Below, in pieces: positions 24,849-37,579 of a DNA stretch of 64,000 nucleotides; positions within the stretch are counted from its first letter, which is position 1, and every line of letters begins with the position of its first letter. This DNA comes from Torreya grandis (taxonomy: Eukaryota > Streptophyta > Pinopsida > Cupressales > Taxaceae), in assembly GCA_037957365.1 (NCBI GenBank), contig JARHVA010001921.1, forward strand, positions 2,039,501-2,103,500, written 5' to 3'. A program made the translations under genes and the position numbers. The notes under the pieces are model-generated. The model searched no databases, was not told the DNA's origin, and worked only from the letters and a program-made list of their open reading frames with translations.

Positions 24849-25534
24849 TTCCATGGAGAACCTTAGACAAGAACAATAATAAAAAAATGCAAAATACTTA
24901 GGTTATTTTAAACTTTTTCACTTTTTGGGCTCGAAATTGCATTTTCACATTTTAGCACCTTTACCTTTTACTTTTTCACATTTGGGATTTTAGTTCTTCC
25001 CTCATATATGTTTTAATGTAAAAATTCATTACTTTCAACTTTTGACTTATTTGGGTAAATCTTGGCCCCTCTCATAAATTTTCAAATTACCAAGCTATTG
25101 TCAATGCTGAAAGCTTCACTAACTGCATTACATAGGGTCATTAAATGTGTCATGTATGCCTATGTGGCATCAACATGTCACATCTGCTCTCCAATATATT
25201 TGCTTAAGATTGACCTCAACATTACTTATCTCCATATGTGATTGAGTTTCTTGTTCATCAATAAATCACTTCATTAGGTGCCACATTTGCCTTGAGTTCC
25301 ATTGAAATGTCCACCTTCCTATGTGGTAATGTAAGATCCTTTTATGCATGATGAATGCAAGTGTGCCACCTGGTAGCTCTATGGGCTCTCAGCATCTATT
25401 TAGCATTAGTTTTTATTTTAACTGTTAGACCTACATTAAGACCCCCCTAAGATCATGCCACTTTGATAATCCATGGGATTTCCTACACATTACACAGTCA
25501 ATCTCTATTGGGCTAGCACCCTTCTACCATATGG

Positions 25535-26708
25535 TGTAGACACCCAAATTTGGCCACCAATGGCCTCTAACCAAGATTTTCACCAATTTCCACCAAAGTT
25601 CATAATTTGGCTTAAAAACACTAAATTACATTAAATGAGTTGAAATTGACATATTCAAGTGCCAATTTTGGCTAGGGTGTCATTAAATGGAGCAATGCAA
25701 TGTATGGGCCATCTTATTTTGATCATATCATTTCAAGTCAAAATGCTAATTTTGTATCTAGGTGCTTTGGATTGCTCTTTTCTATCAAATTTCTTATAAG
25801 AGATGCATGTCTTTGTTATTTGGTGTTGGCAACATTCTAAATGGGATAACAGATCCAATGCATTTGACATTGACTTCCAATTCTAATTCAGTAAAATTTT
25901 AGACCAATAACAAGGCATTCTAATCAACTTGAGTAATTTTTTCACAAAGTGCTTAATCATGCTTAAGAGTTAATTAATCCAAATCAAGGCCTAATTAATA
26001 ATTCCATGGAAACTTGTTAAAAACTTATTTTTAAAAATTAATATTGAATATCTACATCATTAGGTGACCTTATTTCTTGGGAAGACATCCATAGGCCATA
26101 AATTCCATAAATATTAGGATTATGGGTCTCCCATGCCTCTTTATTACCTCCCATACCTTATTAATGTCCCTTATTTCAAAGTCACGATGAGGATAATTAT
26201 GGATTTTAATTACATAATTCAATTAATCTATGACCACACATCTCAATATTGAGATGGATGGTCATGGTTGATTCTAGTTACTCTTAAAAATTTATATATA
26301 ACAAGTCCATGAACATCATTTTTAAGCTTAATTTGTGCAAATTTATAATGCAGGATTGATTTCAAAAGCTTCATGCAAACTAGTGTTACCATGTCAAATT
26401 GATTCCAAGCCAAGCCAAGCCAAAGACAAAGGTGCCAAGGAGAGATGGAGGTAGCCAAGCTTCCATTGCCAAGAACTTGATGAGCATAAAGATGATCAAG
26501 CCACTACTACAATTGCATTTGGAGAATCTAAGGGAGGTGAAGGACTTCTTCTTTTTCCTTACTTTTTAGTTGTGTTTACCATTTATTTTTGTTATTAAGC
26601 TCACCCTAGAAACTAGGCATGAAGATGTTAGTTTAGTGTGTTTTTTATTTGATTTCATTCACTAACATTATAATAATCTCCTCTTCTTAGTCAAATTCCT
26701 AGTTCACA
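25535..26708 (+). repeat. Element C 5' LTR
   Basis: Starts TGTAGACACCCAAATTTGG and is collinear with 56861-58033. A TATATATAA run near 26290 occupies the place of TATAAATA in the 3' LTR. Confidence 0.92.
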
Positions 26709-29570
26709 TAATGTCACGCCTGGTGGGACTATCTTCATGAGAGTGCAATACACAAACTTTTTCTGTGTTTCATAGTTTTGATTCTCTTTTTTTATTGTTT
26801 TTACTTTAAGTAAAAATGGCCAATAAAGAAGTCATAAATTTTTATTTAATTAATATTTTTGTCTAAATTTTTTTATGAATATATATAAATATTTCATTGA
26901 TATGATATAAAAATTTCACAATTTTTTTTTTTATATTTTAGAAGTTATAACTATTTTAGTAATTGTCACTTTCTATTTTTTATTTTTCTGGTAAAAACGG
27001 TTAGAAAAGAGTTAATAAATTTTTTTTATTGACTTTTTGGACTTGAAATTTTTCTGAGACATGAATACTAGAGTTATTGAGAACCTCTAAAATTTTTGTA
27101 TCAAACCAACTTATATTTTAAAAGTTATGTTAAAAATATTAACTATAATTTTTTATATTTTATGTGCAGGATTTTGTGTTATGTGTTATATTTTATTTTT
27201 AGCCTTCTAATTTGTTGTTTTCAGGTGTTCATATATTTAATATTATTTTTTTTAAATATTTTCTTTAGACTTATTATAAAATTTTTTAAACTAACATATT
27301 TACTTTTGGGGTGATGCCTTAAGGGTAAACAGGTAACTAACAAACTTTAAATATGTTAAAACATGTTTTAAACCATCTTTGACATGATTTTAAAATGAAT
27401 TAAGAACATTATTTTGATGCTTAAAGTAACATTTAGGTTAATTAAATAATTTTTTTATCATTAGTTTACAAATTTACAACTAAGACCAAGGGTTCAAATG
27501 AACACCACCTCATTTTTCGAATTTGGGCTTAAAAATAAACTCACCTTTCCAAGCTTTTTGTATTCACTTAGTTGTTTAAATTAGATTTTTGTTAAAAAAA
27601 ATAAGGGTGCTGTGTGTATGCTCTTTAATTTTTACCATTTAAGTAACCTTTGGAATCAAAATCATCATTCCTATTTCAAATAGCCTAGACCAAGTCTTAG
27701 AAATAAATTCATTTAAAACACTCCCTAAAAACTCATCAAAGATTGGGTGACCTTGAAAATGACCCTAAAGTCTTTTTATTCCATGATTTATTTATTTTTA
27801 TGTAAAATTGGCTAACAAGGGGGACTTAATAACCTCCTATGAGTTCTTTAGGGAAGTTTTGACCTAGGGTTTCACCTCCCAACATTGACTTCATTTGGCT
27901 CCTAATTGGAGTTGCACACGGGATGTAGTGGCACTTTGGACATCACACTACACTGAGTGAACAATAGGATGTAGTGGTTGTAAAAAGGACTAGACCCTTT
28001 TTTAACAAGCCAAGTGATATGGACCCAAAATCCATGGATTTTTTTTTGTATTTTTTGGCATGAAATTCATTGTAAAATTGATTCCCCTAAAATGTTCGTA
28101 AACTTGTAGATCTTAGAAAAAACCCCACTTGTCACGAAAGTATTGTTAGTGCAAGGTACACCTCAAGGTCTATGTCTTAATACTATCATTTGAGATAAGG
28201 GGGGTGTAAAAATCCTATTATATAATGTGCATTTAATTTTGTATGAACATTTAAAATCCTCTCAAATGATGTATATTCATAGATTCCAACAATACCAAGC
28301 AACCTTGTCAGTTTAGAGTCTACAAGTGATTAATTAGTTGGTTTTGTCCTAGATTAAAGTATTGTTTGGAGTCAAAACTTGGTGTAAACAAATGATACAA
28401 ACCAAAACAGATGGTATTCATTTTACTTTGAACAAAAATATGTTATGCTTCCCATGTGAAGTCATAAAATTTGCTTGTATCAAAGTCCATAAAAACTTAG
28501 GAGTCATATCATCCACTTTGACGTAGTTACATTTCCCAATTGAGTCTATACCTTTGACAAAGTTTATTTATGTCCTTCATTTATAATCTAAATTATAAAT
28601 TACACCTTCATAAATCCATAGGGTTGATGTGTTAAGTGGGTTCACCATTTACACTAAACTTGAGGGAACTTAGGTTCAATTTTCAATTTAGGTTGAAGGT
28701 TGTTTTAGACTTAATATCATTATCACCACTTGATAGACTTAAGATATTTTAGTCTAAACACTTGCACTTTGAGTCTATGCACCACAACATTTTGATTCAA
28801 GAAAATACTGTTATGCTGGCAAAATTGTGGGAAACTATCTTTGCCTTAGAGAGTTTTTAAAACAAACATTTAGCCACATCTTTTGGGTAGTGTAGCATCG
28901 TTACGCTGCCAAAAACATTTCAAATATTATTTCATAGACCCTCTTGCATAGATTTCAAATTTGTTCCTATATTTTTAGACCAATTTGAGTGTACTTTTCT
29001 GATCCTTTATCTAACACAGTTAAACTATTCACTTTTATATAGTTTATTTGTCAAAAGAACCAAGTTTTATACCATTATTTGTGACAAAATAAACTATCTC
29101 TAAAGTTCCTTTTGTTTCATACCATATACCTAGTTGATCAAGTTCATGTCCAAGAATCAAATGTCTAGTGTTTTTTAGAAGTGTTTCAAATCAGTTAGAT
29201 TAAAAATTTCATCTATTTCAAAGTCTAGCTTTTGAAGCCATTTGGCCAAGAGTCCTAGCACATGCCTTGTTTGAGCCTAAATTTTGATGTTGTGTTTGGC
29301 CAAAAGACCTAGAAACTTTTAATTTCCTAGATTAGACTGATTTAAAACACTTCAACCTTAGAGTTTGGCATTTTTATTTTTGGCCTATTTACTTTCTCAT
29401 CTTTGTGTGAATAGTGAGACATTAGACATTTAACGCTAGCTTGTTTCTTTACTAAATCTTTGCATAAACCTTTTGATCCTTTTGATGAATCTATACCAAG
29501 TTTGAACATCATATATTTTAGACATTGTCCTTTTTATAGTTCGTAAAATTTTTTGACCTTTTTATCACAA
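26709..29570 (+). other. Element C leader, non-coding
   Basis: About 2.9 kb of T-rich sequence between LTR and gag. No coding is supported; the open frame 27096-27314 is low-complexity Phe/Leu/Tyr. A possible primer site is tggtgggact at 26721-26730, 12 nt after the LTR end, but I cannot assign a tRNA. Confidence 0.55.
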
Positions 29571-32500
29571 AGGCATTGACTATGGAACCCAATATGTATT
29601 CCTACACTCTTAGTGGACTCATGTACAGTCTGAGGATTAGTAATTTGGTTACATAGGAAGAAATGGTGCAAGACCCCTATGCAAATAATATTCCTTATGA
29701 GATGGATTCTTATCCCTCTTATAATACTCAATTAGGGGCACAAAGCCAAGATCATTTGGCTAACTATTTGGTTAACACACCACCTTATTCAAAACAAGAC
29801 CAAGAATAAACCACATAATACCTAGCTACAATACCCATAGTGGATGAGCTAGTTCTTCAATAGTCATATTCTACTAATACAAATTCCACGTATGATCAAT
29901 TTTTGTTTGAGTGACATTTTATAGAGAACAAAGATGAGATTTTGGTTAGATCCATAGAGGCAGGGGCTAAGTTTCCAGTAGACTTCCCTCATAAAAATTT
30001 ACCAAACCTAGTAAGAATGCCCCACAACATAATTTATGATCAACAGGTTTCTTCTAGCAATCCTTTGGCTTTAGTCTAAGCAACATATCAGGACCCTAAT
30101 CTACCTAATAGAGGAAAAAACATCACGAAAGGCCACTTTAATAAAATATAGATATCATATCAAACCTACCTGAATCTAGCATGCAATTTCAATCAGATGA
30201 ATATGGTGAGCAAACCTCTTATTGACTTAGTTCCTTTAATAGGAGTTTTGATAGAGTTAACTAGTTAAGAGAATCAAAGTTTAGACCCATTTGTGCAAAA
30301 CACTTCAATATACAAGTTGTTGCATATGCCCATTATTGAAGAAGTGTATTTTGCTTCTATGCAAAATAATGAGCAAAATATAGTGGACAATATGCAAGCA
30401 ACATCCAATCCAAATCAAAGGGGTACTAATGCACAAACAACTAGTCAAAAACATGTGCCTATAGTTAATACCATGAGTGGACCATCATACCAGGGACTAG
30501 GAGTTTTTGTATCTCAACCTCAACCAGCTACTTCATCAAGTGTGCAACCAACAAGATTATGTAGTCAGCCAACAACCAATGTCATGCCTCAACAACCAAA
30601 TGTGATGAATCCTACTTTTCAACAAGTAACAAGTAGTATTACATAGAATTAGGTACAATATAGTGTACCAACATAATAGAGGCCAAATATATTTCCACCT
30701 CATTAAGGGGAAACTAATGTTCCACCTCATCAAGTAGTGGTAAATATAGCTCCTCAGTCACAGAATAGTGTACCAATTCAAAACCAAACATTGACTAGCC
30801 AAAAATGTGTAAATATTAGTCAATAATAGATGTCAAATATTCAGCATGCTTTCACTTCCCAACAAGGAGTCATGTAAAGTATGCCACAAGTTCAAATACA
30901 TGGTCTTGGTCCACAAGTTTCTACTCAATAACAAGGTTTGATTAGTTGGTAGCATGTCTCTTTTCAACCATAATAAGCACAGTATAGTTATATCCCTCCA
31001 TTCTAACTACAAAATCCTCCAAGTCAAACCTTTATCACCAACCCAAACTAGAATATCATGTAACTAAATGTATAATTATAAGTACATCATAATCCATGTA
31101 TGCATATTCTTGGTCCATTTCCCAACCAAACCAATATACCCCAAAAAATATCTCTATCATACCCTGGTCAAATTGTTGCACTCGTGACCTCCCAACCATC
31201 TATCCAAACCAATATTCTCCCTCAAACTAATGTTCCTTCTAGTTTCCTATCCCAAGAATCGCAATAGATGAAGGATGCAATTGTTATCATTCAGGTTGAG
31301 AAATAGACTAAAATTTTTAAGTTGGATGACATGTGTTCTTATTTATTCAACATGAAGTACTTATAGATACCATTTTATCTAGGACAAGAACCACCAAAAT
31401 TCAACAAATATAAAGTGAAAGCTGACCCTAAGGACCATTTAACTAAGTTCTTAGTTGCATGTTAATTGGTGGCATATAATGATAAATACCTTTTGTTGTT
31501 TCCAAGGAGTTTGGACTGACAAGCCTTGGAGTGGTTTTTAAAGTTTCCCAAGAATTCAATATAGATTTTGATGATATTTATGATGAGTTTATGTAGCACT
31601 TTTCCCATAATCTCAAACATGAGATTTCATTGGTTGAATTAACACAAACAAAGCAAAAATTTGGTGAGATTTTTATAATTTATTGCAATGGAGAGCCCTT
31701 ACAAGTTGTTACACTCATAGTTTACTAGATGAATAATTAGCTACTATGTTTACTAAAAATTTACATAGTGAGATAACTTAACATCTGGAACTACAATGTG
31801 TACATACTTTTAAGGAGATCATTAATTAAGTGAGTGTTCATAAATAAATGAGTCATCAAGCTTAATTATACTAATTTAAATCAAGGTACCAATTAGGGAA
31901 ATGGCCAAAATCAACATCCCATTCAAGCACAAGCATCACAATTAGCATAGGCCAATAACCAAGAATGATTGAAGTAATTCAACCATGATAGGAATGTTAT
32001 GGGAAATGGAGTATCCAAAACATGTCATGTCTAAATGTTACAAACATCATCTACACCACCTTTTCAACTTACTCCTACTCAAAAACCTTTCTAACCAATG
32101 TCGTAAGCACAACAACCAAGACCTGTGCAACAAATATAGTAGCCTTTACCATTGCAAACCCCTCCTTCAAGGAGAATTGTACCTATGTGTCATGTCTTTA
32201 GTGACCTAAAAGAGTCTATTAAATTTGTATTTCATAAAATTTCCACCACTAATCTGATTAATTGGCCTATACTAAAGCATTATCTATAAGACATTTCATA
32301 TCTTGATTGGTACCATGAAAATGAATTCTATGAATATCATTGGGTTAATAGGCATAATCTATGAAGATGTGTTTAAATCAAGCATTTGAAGGAGAATATA
32401 TTGGAAAATGGGGAGATAAAATTGGATAATGGTGCTTCCACTTCTAATCAAACTCTTGGGATTTATCAAAACCCCTTTCCCCAACACAATAATCAACAAC

Positions 32501-32790
32501 AATAGTGACAACACCGACTATTGCAACAACAAAATCAATAGTATCAAAATCAAAGGCTGAACAAACAGAACTAGCAGAATCAACAAAATCAATAGCAAAA
32601 CCTACAACAATAGAATAATAGACAAAACCAAGGTCAAAATGATAACAACCAACAAACCTACCATGCAGTTACACATGAATATAGTAAGGTTGTAGGTCAT
32701 ATTTTAGGGGGTAGAATTAATACCATCTCCATTAATCCTATACCAAGAGTTAATCAATCTAGACCATTGCTAAACAAAAACACTCAATAA
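29571..32790 (+). pseudogene. Gag of element C, with Gln/Asn-rich extensions
   Basis: Reading starts near 29583 (MEPNMYSYTL). A long N-terminal region (about 29850-31290) is rich in Gln, Asn, Pro and Thr; its best open piece is 30293-30646. The gag core follows at about 31380-31740 with PPKFNKYKVKADPKDHLTKF, QALEWFLKFPKNS and ELTQTKQKFGEIF, matching the retrotrans_gag pattern. A second Gln/Asn run (about 32460-32650) follows. Many Gln codons are TAA or TAG, consistent with C-to-T decay. It would form the capsid; it cannot be translated intact. Confidence 0.75.
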
Positions 32791-33339
32791 AATGACATGG
32801 ATAATTCTTCTTTGACTTGGGACTACAAATAGGCAAGTCAAAAAATTTAGACTTCCACTTCTGGACCTTATATTGATAAATCATCCTTACCACGTGACCA
32901 CATACAAGTGCACCAGCAACTGAGACTTGTCCTATCTAATCCCACACCATTCCCAATATTTGTTAGCAATCATGGTCTAGTATCTAATCTTGATTGTGCA
33001 ATGAAAACTCAGAGGTCAAATATTACTATCCCAGGCCCATAACCATCTACCACTTTACCTATTATCCAACTAATCATTCAACCTCAGAATAAACCATTCA
33101 ATACTGACCAAGATAAGAAGTTTGATATTATAAAACAATTGTAGAAGACACTAGCACAAATTTCTATTTTGGATTTGATATGAACATCATTAATCCACAA
33201 GAATATCTTGAATGATTTTTTAACCCAATCCAATATTGCTAGTGACATATCCCCTGATAAATTTTAAGCTTTTGTTGGACACCTAGCTCTAGCCTAACAA
33301 GTCACATTCAACCAAAGTGATATGTCTTCTCTTGGCCTA

Positions 33340-34238
33340 CTCCATAATAACCCATTGTATATATAAATTTATTTAAAGTGACATAAAGTGAAATGTATCC
33401 TTATAGACAATAGATCAAGCCTCAACATAGTGTCTCTAAAGCTCATCAAGCTTCTTGGGTACACAATGACATGTCTCCAACTAGAAATGATAACCATCAA
33501 AGCCTATGATGATCTAGAAAGAGAATCACAAGGCACCAGTAGTTTGCTAGTTATCATTAGGCCTTTGATCCACGATACACTTTTCCATGTGCTTGATATT
33601 GAGTGATCATAGAATATGCTTCTAGGCAAGCCTTGGTTACATGATATTCATGTGGTTTTATCAATGCTACACCAATGTATCAAGTTTTCCTACTCAGGGA
33701 TGGAGGTGAATATTTTAGGATATTTACACCCATATGAACACTAAAAACATCTTGAGGCTGAATTTCAAAGCTACAATTATCAATAAAATATGAGTCCAAT
33801 GTTAATCAAGATAAAGGAAAGGTCATACTTATTGATCCTTCACTAGATAATTGCATAGATCCTAATACCTTAGATTCCCTTTCCCACATGCCACCTCTTG
33901 AAGCTTCTAATCATTTCACCTTTTTAGATAATGGATCAAGAGAGTATGTGACCCATGATAAATTTCATATTTCTAATCTTCTTGAGAATCAAAAAACCTT
34001 TGGGTGACCTAAAGTCACCCCACATATGCATTGGTAATAAAATAACAAAGATTAAGGACCTGTCACATTTATACCAGCATTTGGCCTAGAACCCAACTCT
34101 CTTGAAGGGGATGAATCATGGCTATAAAATGATGACCAAGTTGATTTTTATAAAATTGCAAAGTATCCTATTCCCAATATGATCATGGAGCATCACAATT
34201 ATGAAGGAAGAGTCCTTGAACCAAATCAACAAGGAACC
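33340..34238 (+). pseudogene. Protease of element C and linker to RT
   Basis: CILIDNRSSLNIVSLKLIK holds the retropepsin active site as D-N-R in place of D-[ST]-G. The flap/C-terminal region reads GTSSLLVIIRPLIHDTLFHVLDIE, stop, then MLLGKPWLHDIHVV. The linker to RT contains EGRVLEPNQQGT and is cut at 34238 by element D. The frame resumes without loss at 46277. Confidence 0.75.
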
Positions 34239-34388
34239 TATTGTACCCAAAAAATGTCACTCATTTTTGGGACAACATATAAGCTATATTGGTCTTGCAA
34301 AGCCAAAATTATCTCTTCCCATTTCAAACAATTGTTTTAAACTTTCAAAATTAGGAATTATTCAAGATTTTTTAGTTCAAGGACTAAC

Positions 34389-34795
34389 AGGTTCAATAGG
34401 TTCGAAGGCTTATATAGGTGAGTTCAATCAAAAGAACAAGTTTCCTCAACACTTAGACACTTATGAGGCTGGTTCAATGCCTTGGTTCAACTAAAAATGT
34501 TCATCAACAAGCTTCAAAGAAGGATTGAACCATTAAACCATCAAACCCCACTTTTAAAAAGGTTTAAAGGTTCAACGGGTTCAAAGGTTCAACAACATTA
34601 GTAGGGTTTAAGAGTTAAGCACTTCGGTTAACAGGTTCAAAGTGGTAGGTTCAACATGGTTTATTTCAAAGAGCTTGGTTCAAGTAGTCAATTGATTAAA
34701 TAGAAATGAAGGAATGAACCATTGAACCATTGAACCAAAGTTGGTTCAATCAGTTGGTTCAAGTGGCAGGTTCAAAGGAGTACCCCAAAGCCAAA
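34389..34795. repeat. GGTTCAA/TTGAACC-rich zone in element D LTR
   Basis: Some twenty copies of GGTTCAA or its complement lie in about 400 bp, often joined as aggttcaaaggttcaac. The same zone is at about 43580-43985 in the 3' LTR. GGTTCAA resembles the tRNA B-box core, but no cloverleaf or A box is seen. Confidence 0.8.
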
Positions 34796-34889
34796 GAGAC
34801 AAGTGCCCTTGCAGAGGGAATTCCCATGGCAAAAATGACTAGGGAAAAAAAATCCCAAAGCAAAATCCCATCAAAGCCTAGTGGATGTT

Positions 34890-35965
34890 GCCAAGTGTCA
34901 TCTATCAAGCCCTATTATACTTTATTTCTAAGAGCTATGGAAGTTGCCACGTGTCCCTTGTAAGATAAATAGATCGTGCCAAGTGTCAATATCTATATGA
35001 ATCCAAGTGAGTCCCAAGTGTATCTACAGTGTTTCTAAAGCTTAGTGGAAGCTGCCACGTGTCATCTTCTATGAGATTCTCAAAAGGCATCCAAAGCCTC
35101 TATAAGTTAAGTAGATTCTGCCATATGTCCTCACCTACTTCACAACGGATGTTGCCATGTGTCAATTGTTAAGATCAACAAAAAATTGACTAAGGCAAAG
35201 CCAAAGGAAAAAGTGCCCTTGCAAAGGAAATTTAACCAAGCTGAGTGCCCTTGAGGAGGGCAATGAGCAAAGGTGGACATAGGGAATTCCTTCAGAAAAG
35301 TTCCCATGGCAAAATGGTTAAGGTAAGAATCCTTTGAAATTTTTGAAGGAATTCACCTAGAAAGATTTCCTTCAGACAAATTGTCTGAAAGAATTCCTTT
35401 AGACTTTTTGTCTGAAGGAAAAGTCTGCTAAAATAGAAAACATGTCGACCAAATAAAAGCAGCAGATGTTGCCACGTGTTCCTCATAAAGTAGCAGTGGA
35501 AGCTACCACATGTCATCTCTTGAGACATAGTTTCTAGTAACTTTCAAAGTAGTATAATGCGCCATGTGTCATCTACAAAACTCAGCGGATGTTGCCATGT
35601 GGTAACATCCATAAATTCTTCCTTTTATTGAGTAAATACTATGGTGGGTTTTGGATGAGTGGCTAAATTATGTGGAAGCCACCATGTGTCATCGTCTACA
35701 TGAAATATAAAAGAGTCCTGAATGTTTTCATAGTGTCTCTAGGAGCTCAATGAAAGCCGCCACATGTCATCCTCTATAGGATTCTCAAAAGACATCTGGA
35801 ATATGCCAAGTGTCCCATTATAACTCCATAGAGTGCGATAAGTGTCTGCATCCACATCTCGAGTTTCTTACAAGTTTCAAATCTTCTTTCAATAAGCATT
35901 TCTCAGAGTCTCGTGGATCCTACCAAGTGTCCTAATCTTTTTTGTAGCAGAATGTGCCATGTGTC
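34890..35965 (+). promoter_or_regulatory. Array of about 16 ABRE/G-box-like GCCACGTGTC motifs in element D LTR
   Basis: Intact copies are at 34946-34955 and 35054-35063, with GCCACGTGTT at 35471-35480. Variants differ mainly at the central CG: CATGTG (35154, 35561, 35594, 35691, 35956), CACATG (35505, 35759) and CAAGTG (34890, 34978, 35805, 35922), plus CATATG (35120). Most are followed by atc or ct and preceded by agtggaagct-like text, so the array looks like a degenerate minisatellite. GACACGTGGC, the reverse complement, matches the plant abscisic-acid response element. The matching array in the 3' LTR runs about 44090-45165. Transcription factor binding is inference. Confidence 0.75.
35371..35389. 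repeat. Perfect palindrome TTCAGACAA-A-TTGTCTGAA
   Basis: Nine-base arms around one A, followed within 40 bp by a second, partly related segment ending ttgtctgaaggaaaagtc. The 3' LTR copy at about 44570-44590 has a mutation in one arm. Confidence 0.8.
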
Positions 35966-36269
35966 AATTGTTAAGATCAGTTGGAAATGGCCAAAGAGTA
36001 GAGAAATGATTGAACCAAGAACTTGATTCAACAGCTAGGAAAGGAGGAAAAATGAAGGACCAAAAATATTCATGCATAAGATATTTTTCTAGAAGTAGAT
36101 TGCTAGGTGGACATTGGAGAATATGAACATTCAATGGTGTGACCCGTTTCTCTGCATTGAGAAAAGCAAATGGGCAAATACGATCAATTCTAGCATATCT
36201 TCTTGACAAAATTTAAAATATATTGAATGCAACATGATGTGTTACTGCTCTCAAGTCTTTCTTGGAAGG

Positions 36270-36279
36270 CTATATATTA
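36270..36279 (+). promoter_or_regulatory. TATA box of element D LTR
   Basis: CTATATATTA is conserved in the 3' LTR near 45471. It lies about 300 bp downstream of the last ACGTG-like motif, so the array would sit in U3. Confidence 0.55.
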
Positions 36280-37078
36280 GACTATCTTTTATTATTGTAA
36301 GGAGATCTCTCTGTTATCAAAAACAAAACTCTGCCCAAATTGAAAGGCATTATTGAGACTTTGAGCTCAGATTATTCATCATATTTATTTGTTTAAATTA
36401 GAAATCAAGTTACTTTTAGACTTTTTGCTATTATAGCTTGTATCATTCTAGGAGATTTTTCTTATGTCTATTTCCTAAATGTATTATTGTTTATGTATTT
36501 TAATAAGCAGAGCTAGTGGAGGTGACAAAGAAGGTGTCCTGAAGCTAATTACTTTCAAACTTTATGCTGTTATAATTGTCTTTAGTGTGTGTTTATTTTT
36601 TATTTCTATGTAAAAGACCTTGAGATGACTTTGTGCCCTCATTGTTTTTCATATTTCACTCTTTGGTAGTTGAGGTGGAGACTTTGTGCCTCATTTCATC
36701 CTGTTGTGCTACTATACCCTGTTACAGTTATTTTTCATCACCAAAAAGATTCCTTTTATCTGTTGAACAACACTTCTAAAAGAAGAGGAGTTTATTTTGT
36801 CATTTCATCTAGATTTATCCTTTGATTTGTGTACATCATCTCTGAAAAAAGAGAGATGGATGGTTTATCCTACCCTTGAGGGTTATTTTATGTTTATATA
36901 TATATAGTATATAGCTCCTGCATATCTATAGGGAACCTCCCCTTGATGAGAGGAGAGATTAGTCCCCTTTTGATGTGGTAAACCTACACATTTGGCCAAC
37001 CAATCTTCCTATTGTGGTTGATCAGACCTATTTTGTTTATCAATACGCTGATTGACAAAATATTCACCCAACAGTTTT

Positions 37079-37096
37079 TGGTGACTCCGTTGGGGA
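37079..37096 (+). other. Primer binding site of element D
   Basis: TGGTGACTCCGTTGGGGA starts 5 nt after the LTR end. It resembles the Asp-tRNA-type site TGGCGCCGTTGCCGGGGA used by many Tat and Athila elements. Confidence 0.6.
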
Positions 37097-37579
37097 GGTT
37101 ATGTGCAATCTAAAGCCTCAAGTTTTAGATTGAAGCAGTCCCTACCCTTATCCATTATAGACCCTGGCAAATCCATTCCACTTCTTACCCATTATAATTA
37201 TAGCCTTACCATCTTTATCCATTTCTATTATATAATATGGTCTATAAACCAAATCCACTAGGAAAAAATGTGCAGTTTAAAGCCTCAAGCTTCAAGCTGA
37301 AGCAGTGCCAATTTTTTTTCATTTTTGTTTCACAATCTGGCACATCCAAGGTATACACAAAACCAAAGGGCTAAAGGTATTGTTGACCCTATATTTGAGT
37401 TAGTACAACAAAGTAATTTTGATTTATCTCCTTCACCACCTCACCTCTAACGAACTAGGATTTTTCCTCCTACTAAAGTCAGGTCTCCATTACCAGGCAA
37501 AGCATCCACTTCTACTATTAATAAAGCATTGCCAATACTTACCCCTCTGAGATTTATTCCACCTTTTCATAGTCATACA

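Larger units (their letters stand above)
23530..25534 (-). repeat. Element B 3' LTR, segment 2 of 3
   Basis: Collinear with about 62035-63976 of the intact right LTR. It begins with the AAACA duplication of the copia element and ends with TATGG, the left target duplication of element C. It differs from the right copy by an extra 68-bp tandem unit and scattered substitutions. No gene is seen. Confidence 0.9.
34239..37073 (+). repeat. Element D 5' LTR
   Basis: Collinear with 43440-46271. In order: a GGTTCAA-rich zone, an array of GCCACGTGTC-like motifs, a short perfect palindrome, a TATA box at 36270-36279, and a long R/U5 with repeated agactttttgctattat text, ending ATTCACCCAACA. Open frames 34201-34494 and 34730-34963 lie in it but carry no domain. 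Confidence 0.93.

Noticed and set aside
34389..34795. tRNA gene suggested by GGTTCGAA
   Set aside because: No acceptor stem, anticodon arm or A box could be folded around it; it is one of many GGTTCAA words.
34890..35965. CRISPR-like or satellite array
   Set aside because: Repeats are about 10 bp, degenerate and unevenly spaced in plant LTR DNA; neither a CRISPR nor a regular satellite.
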